Source of the DNA: Dyadobacter sp. CY323
GTDB lineage: Bacteria; Bacteroidota; Bacteroidia; Cytophagales; Spirosomataceae
DNA length: 64,000 nt
Direction: 5' to 3'
NCBI RefSeq assembly: GCF_021390245.1
Contig: NZ_JAJUXH010000020.1
Location: forward strand, 1-64,000
The stretch's first letter is position 1. Each line of letters begins with the position of its first letter. The position numbers and the translations under genes were made by a program. This document shows positions 35,025 through 43,923 of the stretch, in pieces. The notes under the pieces were generated by a model, which was not told the origin of the DNA, made no database searches, and saw only the letters and a list, made by a program, of their open reading frames with translations.

Positions 35025-36308
35025 ATGTCCCAAATAGCTGAATTGACCCTTGATGGTAAAAAGTATGAGTTCCCCATTATTGAAGGAAGTGAACAGGAAA
35101 AGGCGATAGATATTGCAAAATTACGCGACCAGACAGGGTATATTACCATTGATGCTGGCTACAAAAATACCGGTGCTACGAAAAGCGCGATCACGTTTCT
35201 GGATGGCGAAGAGGGGATCTTAAATTACAGGGGATATTCGATTGAGGATTTAGCTGAAAAAGCGTCATTTCTGGAAGTTGCCTATTTGTTAATCTACGGC
35301 GAGCTTCCTACCGAAAAGCAATTTGCGACATTTGAGCACGAAATACGGACGCATACTTTGGTTAATGAGGATATGCGCAAAATCTTCGAAGGATTTCCGG
35401 TAAATGCGCATCCGATGGGCGTCCTGTCCTCGCTGGTAAGTGCGATGAGCTCGTTTTACCCGGATACTGCTGAGTCGAATACAGAAGAAGTGATACAATT
35501 ACACATCATCCGCTTGCTTTCGAAGCTGCCGACCATTGCTACCTGGTCTTACAAAAAATCTCAGGGGCATCCGGTAAATTATCCTCAGAACGACCTGGAT
35601 TATTGCTCGAACTTCCTGAATATGATGTTCTCGTTGCCGGTTTCGAAATATAATGTGGATCCGGTTGTTTCAGCTGCATTAAATAAACTGTTGATCCTGC
35701 ATGCCGATCACGAGCAAAACTGTTCGACTTCGACGGTCAGGCTGGTCGGTTCGTCACACGCCAATATTTACTCGTCCATTTCTTCCGGGATCAGCGCTTT
35801 ATGGGGCCCACTTCACGGCGGTGCCAATCAGGAAGTAATTGAAATGCTGGAAGCCATTAAGAACGATGGTGGTGATACGCAGAAATACATTGATATGGCA
35901 AAAGACAAAAGCAGCGGATTCCGCCTGTTTGGATTTGGCCACCGCGTTTATAAAAACTTTGACCCACGCGCAAGGATCATCAAAAAAGCGGCTGACGATG
36001 TTCTTAACAAACTGGGGATCAACGATCCGGTTCTTGAAATCGCCCAGCGTCTTGAAAAAGCTGCATTGGAGGATGAATATTTCGTACAACGTAAATTGTA
36101 TCCGAATGTCGATTTTTACTCAGGTATCATTTATCGTGCATTAGGTATCCCAACTAATATGTTTACCGTGATGTTTGCAATAGGCCGTCTGCCGGGCTGG
36201 ATCGCGCAATGGAAAGAAATGCGTACGAACAAAGAACCGATCGGCCGTCCGCGTCAGGTATATGTTGGAGCGCCGAAACGGGATTTTGTTTCGATGAGTG
36301 AGAGGTAA
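35025..36308 (+). CDS. gltA: Citrate synthase
   Basis: The product has 427 residues, the usual size of hexameric bacterial citrate synthases. It condenses oxaloacetate and acetyl-CoA. It shows FLDGEEGILNYRGYSIEDLA, the catalytic histidines in WGPLHGGANQEV and FGFGHRVYKNFDPRA, and the catalytic Asp in YPNVDFYSGI. The N-terminal beta domain (AELTLDGKKYEFPIIEGSE) is that of type II enzymes, which are often NADH-sensitive. A 261 bp leader precedes it. Confidence 0.97.
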   Translation: MSQIAELTLDGKKYEFPIIEGSEQEKAIDIAKLRDQTGYITIDAGYKNTGATKSAITFLDGEEGILNYRGYSIEDLAEKASFLEVAYLLIYGELPTEKQFATFEHEIRTHTLVNEDMRKIFEGFPVNAHPMGVLSSLVSAMSSFYPDTAESNTEEVIQLHIIRLLSKLPTIATWSYKKSQGHPVNYPQNDLDYCSNFLNMMFSLPVSKYNVDPVVSAALNKLLILHADHEQNCSTSTVRLVGSSHANIYSSISSGISALWGPLHGGANQEVIEMLEAIKNDGGDTQKYIDMAKDKSSGFRLFGFGHRVYKNFDPRARIIKKAADDVLNKLGINDPVLEIAQRLEKAALEDEYFVQRKLYPNVDFYSGIIYRALGIPTNMFTVMFAIGRLPGWIAQWKEMRTNKEPIGRPRQVYVGAPKRDFVSMSER

Positions 36309-36310
36309 AT

Positions 36311-36406
36311 TTGTCACCCTGAGCGCAGTCTCTCTTTGTCACCCTGAGCGCAGTCGAAGGGCGTTACTCCCCCAGATAACGCCTTCGACTCCGCTCAGGG
36401 TGACAA
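36311..36406. repeat. GTCACCCTGAGCG-type repeat with long hairpin
   Basis: TTTGTCACCCTGAGCGCAGT occurs at about 36310 and again at 36335. The second copy is the left arm of a hairpin with its reverse complement at 36377-36406 (TAACGCCTTCGACTCCGCTC onward), around a ten-base loop. It lies between convergent gltA and pdxH and could terminate both. Similar GTCACCCTGAGCGNAGTCGAAGG elements recur in many genomes. Confidence 0.85.
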
Positions 36407-36411
36407 CTTTT

Positions 36412-37053
36412 TTAAGGGGATAGCCTTTCTATTTTCCAATTTCCATCCTCATCTTTCGAATAAACCAGCCGGTCGTGTAGCCGGCTCGGGCGGCCTTGCC
36501 AGAATTCGATGTAGTCCGGGATCACCCGGTAACCGCCCCAGTGAGGAGGTCTTGGCACTTCTCCACCTTCAAATTTATCTTCAAATGCCCAGGTTTTTTC
36601 TTCCAGAAACCGCCGGTTGGGAATAACTTCGCTTTGATCGGAAACCCATGCCCCTATCTGGCTTCCCCGTGGACGTACTGCAAAGTATTCGGCTGATTCA
36701 GAATCGGAGGTCTTAGTTACACGACCCTCGATCCTGACCTGGCGCTCAAACTCTTTCCAAAAGAATGTGAGTGCAACTTGCGGGTTCCCCGCGATGCTTT
36801 CTCCTTTTTTGCTTTGATAATTTGTAAAAAAGGAAAAGCCTGTGTCGTCAAGGTCTTTCAGAAGCACGACTCGTGCCGATGGCCGGCCGCCGGAGACCGT
36901 AGCGAGTACCATGGCATTGGGTTCCGAAATACCCGAGTCGATGATTTCCTGAAACCATAACCGGAACTGTTTGAGAGGGTCGGGGTTCAAATCGTCTTCA
37001 TGAAGTCCTTTTAACTGATAATCATGCCTTATTTTTGCAATATTATGGTCCAT
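36412..37053 (-). CDS. pdxH: Pyridoxamine 5'-phosphate oxidase
   Basis: The product has 213 residues. This FMN enzyme makes pyridoxal phosphate from the pyridoxine or pyridoxamine phosphates. The sequence follows PdxH: AMVLATVSGGRPSARVVLLK, FFTNYQSKKGESIAGNPQVA, LTFFWKEFERQVRIEGRV, RPRGSQIGAWVSDQSEVI and the C-terminal FWQGRPSRLHDRLVYSK. It is convergent with gltA. Confidence 0.96.
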   Translation of the reverse strand: MDHNIAKIRHDYQLKGLHEDDLNPDPLKQFRLWFQEIIDSGISEPNAMVLATVSGGRPSARVVLLKDLDDTGFSFFTNYQSKKGESIAGNPQVALTFFWKEFERQVRIEGRVTKTSDSESAEYFAVRPRGSQIGAWVSDQSEVIPNRRFLEEKTWAFEDKFEGGEVPRPPHWGGYRVIPDYIEFWQGRPSRLHDRLVYSKDEDGNWKIERLSP

Positions 37054-37159
37054 CAGGTACTAATAAGTGTAATGTTGGGAAGCCAAAAGTAGCCATTTCA
37101 CTGGAAAGATTATTAGATTTGTAATCCAGAGAATGCGTACTTACGAAACAAGAATCACG

Positions 37160-39061
37160 ATGGCACAAGAACAACAAGAAGGGGTCAAAAGCGAAGAGCA
37201 GGAAGACCTGGAACAAAAAGCGGTCGACACCCTTGAAATTGATCTTAATAACGAGTTGACGGAAGAGCATGAGGAAGAAACGCCGGATGTAGATTATACT
37301 CAATTGTCAAAGGAACAGTTGGTTAACTTGTTAGAAAACGAACTTGCCTCCATTCAAAAAGAGGGTCTGAAGCCTGCTACGCTCAAAAAAGCAGAGACTG
37401 CTGCAAAGGAGATTCGTCCGGTCCTGGATCAGTTGAAATTGAAGGATAGGGAAGCTGCCTTGAAAGCATTTATCGCTGATACGGGCGGTGAAGAAGGTTT
37501 TGAATATAAATACGATGCCGAAACGCAAAAAATAGATTCGCTTAGCCGCGAGATCCGTGGTTTGAAAAATTCGTTTTATCAGAGCCAGGAGAAGGAAAAG
37601 GAAAAGAATTTTAATGTTAAAACAGCTCTTTTGCAACGTCTGCGTGTGTTGCTGGATAATGAAGGGCGCGAAACGGATGCCTCGGGTGTCAAATCGAGCT
37701 GGGAGGAGTTTAAAAAGATCCAGGACGAGTGGAAACAGGCGGGAAATATTGCTTCACCGCACAACGGAACGCTCTGGGCGACTTACAATGCATTGATCGA
37801 CCGTTATTTCAGCAACCGGAACATTTACTTCGAACTGAAAGAACTCGACAGACGCCGTAATTCCGAATTGAAAGCAGAATTATGTGCGAAAGTGGAGGAG
37901 CTTGGTAAATCGCTGGAAACCAGACCTATGACCAAGGAGATCCTGAATGAAGCTAATCACATTTTTGAAGATTACAAGCATTTGGGTCCGGCTCCGAAAG
38001 AGGATCAGGAAAAGCTTTGGCAGCGTTTCAAAGAGGCGATGGACGTTCTTTATAATGCGCAACGCGGCCAGTTTGCAGAGCAGAAAAAATCAATGCAGGA
38101 AAATTTTGAACAAAAGCTACAGATCTATGAAGCGATTGTTCCTTTTACAACTTATAACTCGGGAAGCATTAAGGAATGGAATGCCAAAACAAAAGAAATC
38201 ATGGCATTTCAGGATCAGTGGGTAGCATTAAAAGGCATTATGCCACGTGAAGAAGGCAAGGATCTGAGCAAGAAATTCTGGGCTGCGCTGAAAACGTTCT
38301 TTAACAACAAAGGCGAGTTTTTCCGTCAGCTGGAGTCGAAGCGCGAGCAGAATCTCGAATTGAAAACAGAACTATGCACGGAGGCAGAAAGCATTCTGGC
38401 TACCGGTGAGGACAATCCGTCTACGACTCAAAAAGTGATTGAGCTGCAGAAAAAATGGAAAGGCATTGGTCAGGTTCCGGAGAAATATAAAGACACCATT
38501 TACGATCGTTTCAAAAAAGCATGTGACGCATATTTTGATCAGAAACGTTCGAAAAACAAAGAGGTGGAGGAAGAGTTTGAGGTAAACCTTAAACGCAAAA
38601 CAGATCTGATTACACGGATCGAGGATGCTGCAAAGAGTAAAGATGAATCTTCACTGAACCTGCTCGGCGCATTTAAAACCGAATGGGCGTCTATCGGGTT
38701 TGTGCCAAAGAAAGACATGCAGGCGATCCAGAAACGGTACATTGCTGCGATCAATACATATGTGAGCGCCATCGGCCAGCTTTCTACTAAAGAAAAGGAA
38801 CAGGCGGTATTGGAAAGCGAAGTGGAATTGGTGCGCGACGGTGAAAGCAGCCGCAACCTTTACAGAAAGGAAAGCGATATCAGACGGAAGGTGACGCAGC
38901 TGGAAAATGACATCGCATTGTGGCAGAACAATATTGAATTTTTCGCGAAGTCCAAAACTTCCGATCGTTTGAAGGCAGAGTTTGAAAGAAAGATAAATAG
39001 TGCCCTGAATCAGTTGGATGAACTTAAACACCAACTGACTATTATTCAGGAGGCTATCTAA
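37160..39061 (+). CDS. DUF349-repeat coiled-coil protein
   Basis: The product has 633 residues from the ATG at 37160; nine earlier codons are open. The acidic N-terminus (about 1-60) is followed by at least five DUF349-type repeats, each built around a W...G...P core: EWKQAGNIASPHNGTLWATY, KHLGPAPKEDQEKLWQRFKE, KWKGIGQVPEKYKDTIYDRF and EWASIGFVPKKDMQAIQKRY among them. The C-terminus is a long coiled coil. DUF349 proteins are common in Bacteroidota and have no assigned activity. Confidence 0.9.
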   Translation: MAQEQQEGVKSEEQEDLEQKAVDTLEIDLNNELTEEHEEETPDVDYTQLSKEQLVNLLENELASIQKEGLKPATLKKAETAAKEIRPVLDQLKLKDREAALKAFIADTGGEEGFEYKYDAETQKIDSLSREIRGLKNSFYQSQEKEKEKNFNVKTALLQRLRVLLDNEGRETDASGVKSSWEEFKKIQDEWKQAGNIASPHNGTLWATYNALIDRYFSNRNIYFELKELDRRRNSELKAELCAKVEELGKSLETRPMTKEILNEANHIFEDYKHLGPAPKEDQEKLWQRFKEAMDVLYNAQRGQFAEQKKSMQENFEQKLQIYEAIVPFTTYNSGSIKEWNAKTKEIMAFQDQWVALKGIMPREEGKDLSKKFWAALKTFFNNKGEFFRQLESKREQNLELKTELCTEAESILATGEDNPSTTQKVIELQKKWKGIGQVPEKYKDTIYDRFKKACDAYFDQKRSKNKEVEEEFEVNLKRKTDLITRIEDAAKSKDESSLNLLGAFKTEWASIGFVPKKDMQAIQKRYIAAINTYVSAIGQLSTKEKEQAVLESEVELVRDGESSRNLYRKESDIRRKVTQLENDIALWQNNIEFFAKSKTSDRLKAEFERKINSALNQLDELKHQLTIIQEAI

Positions 39062-39174
39062 AATGATGAAAAAAGATCAGAAAAAATACTTTGAATGGTT
39101 TGCATTGTATAGTCCTTCCTACTACTTTTGCACCATGATAACGGAATAACAAACGGTATCAGGAATTAAAAAAG

Positions 39175-39247
<73 letters not shown>

Positions 39248-39257
39248 CTTGAAAATC

Positions 39258-39289
39258 AAAGGGTTAGCTAATTTAGCTAACCCTTTTTT
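39258..39289 (+). terminator. Terminator after tRNA-Thr
   Basis: AAAGGGTTAGCTAA pairs with TTAGCTAACCCTTT, followed by a T-run. Confidence 0.88.
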
Positions 39290-39374
39290 CTTTATATCAC
39301 GATGAATTTCACGATGATAGGATACTTAATAGGACTTGATAGAACTTATTAAAACGCAGAGCAGAGGGTAAATT

Positions 39375-39644
39375 CTAAACCTCGCGCTTGAATGGTCGCA
39401 ATTGATCAACTGCATCTATCAGGTGATTTATATTTTCAGGGGTTTCGCTCTCGGCAAACTTTTTCATCAAATTCCAAATGGCAGTTCGGATCAAAGTCAA
39501 TCGGCCGTGTTCTTCTTTATCCCGAAGATCATAACTCGCTTTTGGCGTTTGGAACGAGTCGAGATCATCCATATCATATTGTGCCAGGATCGCTATTGCT
39601 GCCTGGCAATTCAACTCTTTCACTCTATCGACAAATTTTGACAT
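39375..39644 (-). CDS. Prophage left-end protein of unknown function
   Basis: The start at 39644 gives 89 residues (SKFVDRVKELNCQAAIAILA, then LIRTAIWNLMKKFAESETPE). It is helical and charged, with no recognised domain. The frame is open 45 codons upstream, but that part overlaps the lipoprotein-like gene and is not protein-like. It is among the first genes on the prophage side of tRNA-Thr. Confidence 0.55.
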   Translation of the reverse strand: MSKFVDRVKELNCQAAIAILAQYDMDDLDSFQTPKASYDLRDKEEHGRLTLIRTAIWNLMKKFAESETPENINHLIDAVDQLRPFKREV

Positions 39645-39678
39645 ATTGGTTTTGTTGAATGTGTACAGGTGGATGATA

Positions 39679-39876
39679 CTATAAACCACAGTATCTTTTT
39701 GCGATGTACACGCGCTTGTCAGTGCTGGGGTCAATGTAAAAGCACTTTCCAAGCTTGGTTTTATAGTACATATTCCCATTAACTCTCGTTCCAGTTGGTA
39801 TTGCCCTTTTTAATGGGTCATTTGGTTCGCAGGATAGGAGAAAGGTAATTAAGGCGAGGTAGAATAGTATCTTCAT
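39679..39876 (-). CDS. Small lipoprotein
   Basis: This 65-residue protein has a clear lipoprotein signal (ILFYLALITFLLSC) and a short mature part with two further cysteines (LGKCFYID, AKRYCGL). In a lysogen such a protein might alter the host surface (for example superinfection exclusion), but there is no direct evidence. Confidence 0.6.
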   Translation of the reverse strand: MKILFYLALITFLLSCEPNDPLKRAIPTGTRVNGNMYYKTKLGKCFYIDPSTDKRVYIAKRYCGL

Positions 39877-39945
39877 GCAATCAACGCGGTTGGTTATTAA
39901 TTTTGAAAGATTGGTTATCCTCATATTCTTAATCAAAAGCAAAAC

Positions 39946-40335
39946 ATGACAAAACATCTAACCATTGTCGATCCGGAAACGATGGATGAATTATTCGCTG
40001 CGATCAAGGATCTTCGCTTAATTTGCGACGGTCTCTCAAAGATCGCGCCGTCACTGCATGGTAATTCCGAATCCGTGGGCCGACATCAAGTAAAAAAAAT
40101 GATCACTTTGGATGAGCTAGTCGAATACACTGGATATTCGAAAAAATACATTTATAACCTAACCGCCAAGGCATTGATTCCTCATTACAAGCCTATTGGT
40201 AACAAGTTATTTTTTAATATTGAGGAAATCGAAGCCTGGCTTAGCAAAAACCGCGTCAAGACCCTGGATGAGATCGATCGAGAGGTGGAAGATTATGTAA
40301 TGAAGAACCCTTTTGGAAGCAAGCGCAAAAGATAA
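39946..40335 (+). CDS. Helix-turn-helix protein of excisionase type
   Basis: The product has 129 residues. The N-terminal half is a helix (MDELFAAIKDLRLICDGLSK); the C-terminal half is a MerR/Xis-like winged helix: MITLDELVEYTGYSKKYIYN, then ALIPHYKPIGNKLFFNIEEI and EAWLSKN. Position next to the left end fits a recombination directionality factor, but a transcription role is possible. Confidence 0.75.
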   Translation: MTKHLTIVDPETMDELFAAIKDLRLICDGLSKIAPSLHGNSESVGRHQVKKMITLDELVEYTGYSKKYIYNLTAKALIPHYKPIGNKLFFNIEEIEAWLSKNRVKTLDEIDREVEDYVMKNPFGSKRKR

Positions 40336-40340
40336 AGAGA

Positions 40341-40511
40341 TCAACCTCGATTGCCCTGTGAACGCTGGTAATTTTTAAGTTCGTCATCTAGATCTTTTTC
40401 AGAATCTTCTTTTTTTACGTAATTGTTTAATTGTCTTTCTAGGTCAAATACACGTTCAGTCAGGTCGGCTATTTGACTTTTCATTTCGGCAATAATTTGT
40501 TCGATTTCCAT
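40341..40511 (-). CDS. 56-residue coiled-coil protein
   Basis: The leftward frame encodes a heptad-rich helix (IEQIIAEMKSQIADLTERVF, DLERQLNNYVKKE) with an acidic tail. It lies 34 bp after the repressor stop on the same strand, so it may share the repressor transcript. A leucine-zipper-like dimer is likely; the role is unknown. Confidence 0.55.
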   Translation of the reverse strand: MEIEQIIAEMKSQIADLTERVFDLERQLNNYVKKEDSEKDLDDELKNYQRSQGNRG

Positions 40512-40545
40512 AATTGTTCGTTTTTTATTGGTTGATAGTTTTAAA

Positions 40546-41625
40546 CTATATACTTCTCTGATCCACTTTTATTATGCTGTAAATCTCCTGAATATCGTCA
40601 AGTTTGATTGTGACATCCGGGTATGAAGTCTTATGAGGGTTAAGAAATGAGCATTTAATTGTTTCATTTCCAACATCGTATTCTGCGATCGAAGCGGGAA
40701 AGATAGATTCGTTAGAATGGACGATGAAATTCATTATTTTGAAAAGCCCGAGGCCTTTTTTCCAGTATTTGGGTTCGAAACGTCTCCCAGTCACAATATC
40801 CCCATCACAGATCGCCTTTCTAGATCCATCGTCCATTGCGTCACCGGTACATTCAAATGATCGATGGACTCCAAAATTTAGAGATTCTACGACCACTGCA
40901 TGTTTTGGTAATTTGTCAAAATAAGAGAGATATTCCCATTGCATAAAATATTCGTTGAACTCATATGATTCAACGAATGGCGTTATAAGGAGATACCGGT
41001 CTTCTCCGAGATGTCTGAACTCTGTCCCGTCTTCTCGCTTTATTATTTCAAGTGCATCTGTGTCTTGAAGTGAAGGTATTTCTTTCCCATTTGAAAATTT
41101 TCGGCTCCTCTCTATGTCTTCAATTGCTTCCGATCGACTCGACGTTGCCCTAGTATCATTAAAGATTGGGATATTTCCGCCAACAAAAAGCCAGTTTGCA
41201 TTTACGTCTGGAAAGGCACTCAATATCTTGATTGCGGTCGAGTGTTTACCCAATTCCGCTCCATGTAATAGAGCACTTAACGTACTACGACTAATTCCTG
41301 TCTTTCTTGAGAACTCATACAACGTTAATCGCTTTTTAGTTAGAAGGTGATTAAGTCGATCTGCAAACCTGTTTTTTTCTTCATCGCTTTCTATCACTTC
41401 ATCGTCCACATCTCCGTAGATTGGCCCCTCACCTGTTCTAAGCCATTTCGAACTAACACTTAACGCTTTGGCAATGAGGATGATAGAAGTAATCGATGGT
41501 GTAGATAAGTCACGAATAATCCGACTTAGGGTTGATTCCGATAGTCCTGACATTTTGGATAACGAATAGGCAGTTACTTTGTTACCTGCCATCAATTCGC
41601 TGATTCTTGATCCAATTGTATTCAT
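40546..41625 (-). CDS. Prophage repressor with two helix-turn-helix domains and an S24-like tail
   Basis: The product has 359 residues. The first XRE-type domain covers 1-65 (KVTAYSLSKMSGLSESTLSR), a second 85-145 (LTLYEFSRKTGISRSTLSAL). The C-terminal region has the LexA/CI peptidase layout (HAVVVESLNFGVHRSFECTG, then ICDGDIVTGR). The usual GDSM nucleophile reads GDAM, with Ala at 263, so self-cleavage looks lost. It faces the early operon across an operator array and is the likely lysogeny repressor. Confidence 0.85.
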   Translation of the reverse strand: MNTIGSRISELMAGNKVTAYSLSKMSGLSESTLSRIIRDLSTPSITSIILIAKALSVSSKWLRTGEGPIYGDVDDEVIESDEEKNRFADRLNHLLTKKRLTLYEFSRKTGISRSTLSALLHGAELGKHSTAIKILSAFPDVNANWLFVGGNIPIFNDTRATSSRSEAIEDIERSRKFSNGKEIPSLQDTDALEIIKREDGTEFRHLGEDRYLLITPFVESYEFNEYFMQWEYLSYFDKLPKHAVVVESLNFGVHRSFECTGDAMDDGSRKAICDGDIVTGRRFEPKYWKKGLGLFKIMNFIVHSNESIFPASIAEYDVGNETIKCSFLNPHKTSYPDVTIKLDDIQEIYSIIKVDQRSI

Positions 41626-41663
41626 TAGTTTAGATTGATTCTAAATTTTTAAGGTCGGTAAAA

Positions 41664-41737
41664 TACTTACACGCAAGTATTGCACAAGTAGTTGAAGCAA
41701 GTATATATTTGTATCAACTTAACTGTTAACACAAGTA
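41664..41737. promoter_or_regulatory. Operator array and early promoter of the prophage
   Basis: CAAGTA half-sites occur at 41674, 41685, 41698 and 41732; the first forms the dyad TACTT-N6-AAGTA at 41664-41679. A -7 box TATATTTG lies at 41704-41711, directed rightward into the early operon. The array sits between the leftward repressor start (41625) and the first early gene (41791), as expected for repressor binding. Confidence 0.6.
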
Positions 41738-41790
41738 AAAATACTAAGTTATACGCAAATGTAAGTAAAAGGTTATTAAACGGTACTACC

Positions 41791-42015
41791 ATGCAAGATT
41801 TAAAAACAGACTACGCAATTTCCAGAGAAAACAGGGAACGTGAAATTTACGAAGAGTTCCAAATGCTTTGTGCCAAGCCAGGTGCAATGAAAGTGAAGGT
41901 ATCTCAAGTACTTTGTAAAAAGCACAACGTTAAATCTGTAAATACCATTGCCAATATCCGTAAGAGGGTTGAGAGTAGATTGTACCGGGAATTCATAGCC
42001 ATTTCCCAACCATGA
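41791..42015 (+). CDS. First early-operon protein, unknown function
   Basis: The ATG at 41791 gives 74 residues: a charged helical protein (ENREREIYEEFQMLCAKPGA, HNVKSVNTIANIRKRVESRL) that resembles a small DNA-binding helix bundle. It is the first gene after the operator array, the place where Cro-like or early regulators usually lie, but no helix-turn-helix is certain. An earlier in-frame start at 41692 would run through the operators. Confidence 0.55.
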   Translation: MQDLKTDYAISRENREREIYEEFQMLCAKPGAMKVKVSQVLCKKHNVKSVNTIANIRKRVESRLYREFIAISQP

Positions 42016-42347
42016 AATCATCTACAAAAGCAATCCACCAGTGCGATCACTGCGGTAAACATTACCTCGTCAAGTTTGCGTGCGAAAAGCACGAACAGTT
42101 TTGCCCGAGAAAAGCCGAGAATTTTACACCCTGCTTTACGTGCAAACATCTGATCAAATCAGAGATCATAGTGGGAGACGGTCGAAGTTCAAGAGCGTAT
42201 ACCTGTGACAAAATGGGGGTAGGTGTTTACCCTCCGAAAGCTGTGCGGGTAGGAGTTATTGATAAGTATCCGGATCAATTTAAGGATCACATTCAAATGC
42301 CTTTCAACTGCACGGTCCAGGAACCAGCGACCGAACCAGCCTTCTAG
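42012..42347 (+). CDS. Phage zinc-finger-like protein
   Basis: The product has 111 residues and overlaps the previous gene by 4 bp. It has a C2H2-like finger (HQCDHCGKHYLVKFACEKHE, then FC) and a second cysteine set (PCFTCKHLI, YTCDKMG, FNC). Zinc-dependent nucleic-acid binding is likely; the target is unknown. Confidence 0.65.
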   Translation: MKSSTKAIHQCDHCGKHYLVKFACEKHEQFCPRKAENFTPCFTCKHLIKSEIIVGDGRSSRAYTCDKMGVGVYPPKAVRVGVIDKYPDQFKDHIQMPFNCTVQEPATEPAF

Positions 42348-42411
42348 AGTATTACCTAATTCTTTTCTAACCATTCACCGGATTTCCACCAAAATCCTAA
42401 ACGGGAAAACT

Positions 42412-43002
42412 ATGTCCAGTAAAATAAAAAAAGCAAAGCTGACAGCTTATGAAAAGCAGCTAATTAACGACTACGAAGTTGCTCTCTACTCTCCAATTGA
42501 AGCCAGCGCCATCACAATCGAAAGGATATTGAAAGAGGTCGAAGCCTCCGATAACGTCCACCTGAAAATGAAGGTCAACAAAGTTTTAATTCGATTCCAC
42601 CAAGAAACGATTGACGATTGCGCCCGGAGATATAAAATGTTGCCGGAAGGATCGGACATGTCTGAGCAAGACTATGAACGTTTGTTTGCAGCCCGAGAGG
42701 TTGTCTTCCTAAAATTAGCTGAAAACTTCCGGCTGGACGGGTCATTTACCGAAATTGATAAGAATAGTGACGTTTATATGTCGTTCGTTGAGCTTGCCGA
42801 CGAGTTGCCAGATGTCAACGAGGTTGTGCTCTGCAAAAATATATGTGCGTCTTCCGGGGAAGATGGCTACTTCGGTCATTACAAGAGTTTCCATCCAACC
42901 TATGGGGTGAGGTTGATCAATGAAGGAGGATCGGTTTTCCTAAGTTTTGCATGTCTTCAATCACTCGTTTTCAATTTCGAACATCACAAGATCAACGGAT
43001 AA
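42412..43002 (+). CDS. Phage protein of unknown function
   Basis: The ATG at 42412 gives 196 residues; the open upstream frame overlaps the zinc-finger gene out of phase and is not protein-like. The product is mainly helical (ASAITIERILKEVEASDNVH, DMSEQDYERLFAAREVVFLK) with a small strand-rich end (GYFGHYKSFHPTYGVRLINE). No domain recognised. Confidence 0.6.
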   Translation: MSSKIKKAKLTAYEKQLINDYEVALYSPIEASAITIERILKEVEASDNVHLKMKVNKVLIRFHQETIDDCARRYKMLPEGSDMSEQDYERLFAAREVVFLKLAENFRLDGSFTEIDKNSDVYMSFVELADELPDVNEVVLCKNICASSGEDGYFGHYKSFHPTYGVRLINEGGSVFLSFACLQSLVFNFEHHKING

Positions 43003-43035
43003 CATCAACCAAAGTTCAACCTGCATAATACATAT

Positions 43036-43317
43036 ATGGATAATCCATTTGACACAATTCTATCCCGCCTTGACCGGTTTGAAGCCAAAATTGACGCTGC
43101 TATTAAAGAAAAGTTCGACAAAAATGGCGTAGATACCGAAGAGTATTTCACAGTAACGAAAACGGCCGCATTCCTGGACTGCTCGGAGCCGCATGTGTAC
43201 GAATTAAAAAAGCGGATTCCTCATATCATAAGAGGTGCCCGACTTTATTTCAAGAAAACGGACCTCGTGAGATATTTAGAATCTGGCCGGGTCGGCCCCA
43301 ATAAAAGTCGCATTTAA
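43036..43317 (+). CDS. HTH_17/excisionase-type DNA-binding protein
   Basis: The product has 93 residues. After a helical lead it shows the MerR/Xis-like fold: YFTVTKTAAFLDCSEPHVYE, ELKKRIPHIIRGARLYFKKT, DLVRYLESGR. Such proteins bind DNA in recombination or plasmid/phage control. It sits in the early operon rather than at an end, so regulation is as likely as excision. Confidence 0.8.
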   Translation: MDNPFDTILSRLDRFEAKIDAAIKEKFDKNGVDTEEYFTVTKTAAFLDCSEPHVYELKKRIPHIIRGARLYFKKTDLVRYLESGRVGPNKSRI

Positions 43318-43339
43318 CCTAATCTTCAACCTTAATCAA

Positions 43340-43681
43340 ATGTTCACTATGAGAGCTCAGAAAACAAACAAGGCTGTCACAGATGCTAAGGCATTTTGGA
43401 GGAGTGCACCTGACCAATCTCGCTACCCGGAGTCACGTCAACCAATCGGATTTAAGCCTACTGGTCAAAATTTAGAAGAACAGGAGATACCCACTTCAAA
43501 CCGATCACATGAGATGGCTGATGTGTTAAGCCATCAGGCCACCTTCAATTCAATCGTTCTTCAAGTTGCAACAATTTATTTTGAGAAACGGGCAAACAAC
43601 GGTTACCTGGATGGTCTTAACCGAGAGCTTCTCGAGAAAATGGACAAGATTTATGTGAAATACTTTGATAAAATCATTTAA
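43340..43681 (+). CDS. Early phage protein of unknown function
   Basis: The product has 113 residues, or 110 from the ATG at 43349. The first half is polar and proline-rich (PDQSRYPESRQPIGFKPTGQ); the second half is helical (ATFNSIVLQVATIYFEKRAN). The stop lies 10 bp before the next gene. Confidence 0.55.
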   Translation: MFTMRAQKTNKAVTDAKAFWRSAPDQSRYPESRQPIGFKPTGQNLEEQEIPTSNRSHEMADVLSHQATFNSIVLQVATIYFEKRANNGYLDGLNRELLEKMDKIYVKYFDKII

Positions 43682-43691
43682 CCCTTCGAAC

Positions 43692-43886
43692 ATGAAAGAA
43701 AAGCAATTACAGGCTGAGATCAAGGATCTTAAAGCCCAAATTGAGCGACTGCAAGCCGAAAAATCATTTGAAGCGAAATTAAAGAATCAGGCCTGGTTTT
43801 TCATCAACCAAAGCCGCACCGGCAGAGAGTTTGATCAATATAAGCTGCGTCACCCTGTCCAGCGGCCATCGCTAGTGAAATATTAA
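43692..43886 (+). CDS. 64-residue coiled-coil phage protein
   Basis: A heptad-type helix (LQAEIKDLKAQIERLQAEKS) fills the first half, followed by AWFFINQSRTGREFDQYKLR and a short basic end. It is probably a dimer; function unknown. The ATG at 43692 excludes an overlap with the previous stop. Confidence 0.55.
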   Translation: MKEKQLQAEIKDLKAQIERLQAEKSFEAKLKNQAWFFINQSRTGREFDQYKLRHPVQRPSLVKY

Positions 43887-43923
43887 TTGCCCCTTACTAC
43901 CAAATCTCATAAAAGGCCGACCG

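Noticed and set aside
39063..39149. 28-codon frame just after the DUF349 gene
   Set aside because: Too short and without any supporting signal; it lies in the tRNA-Thr leader.
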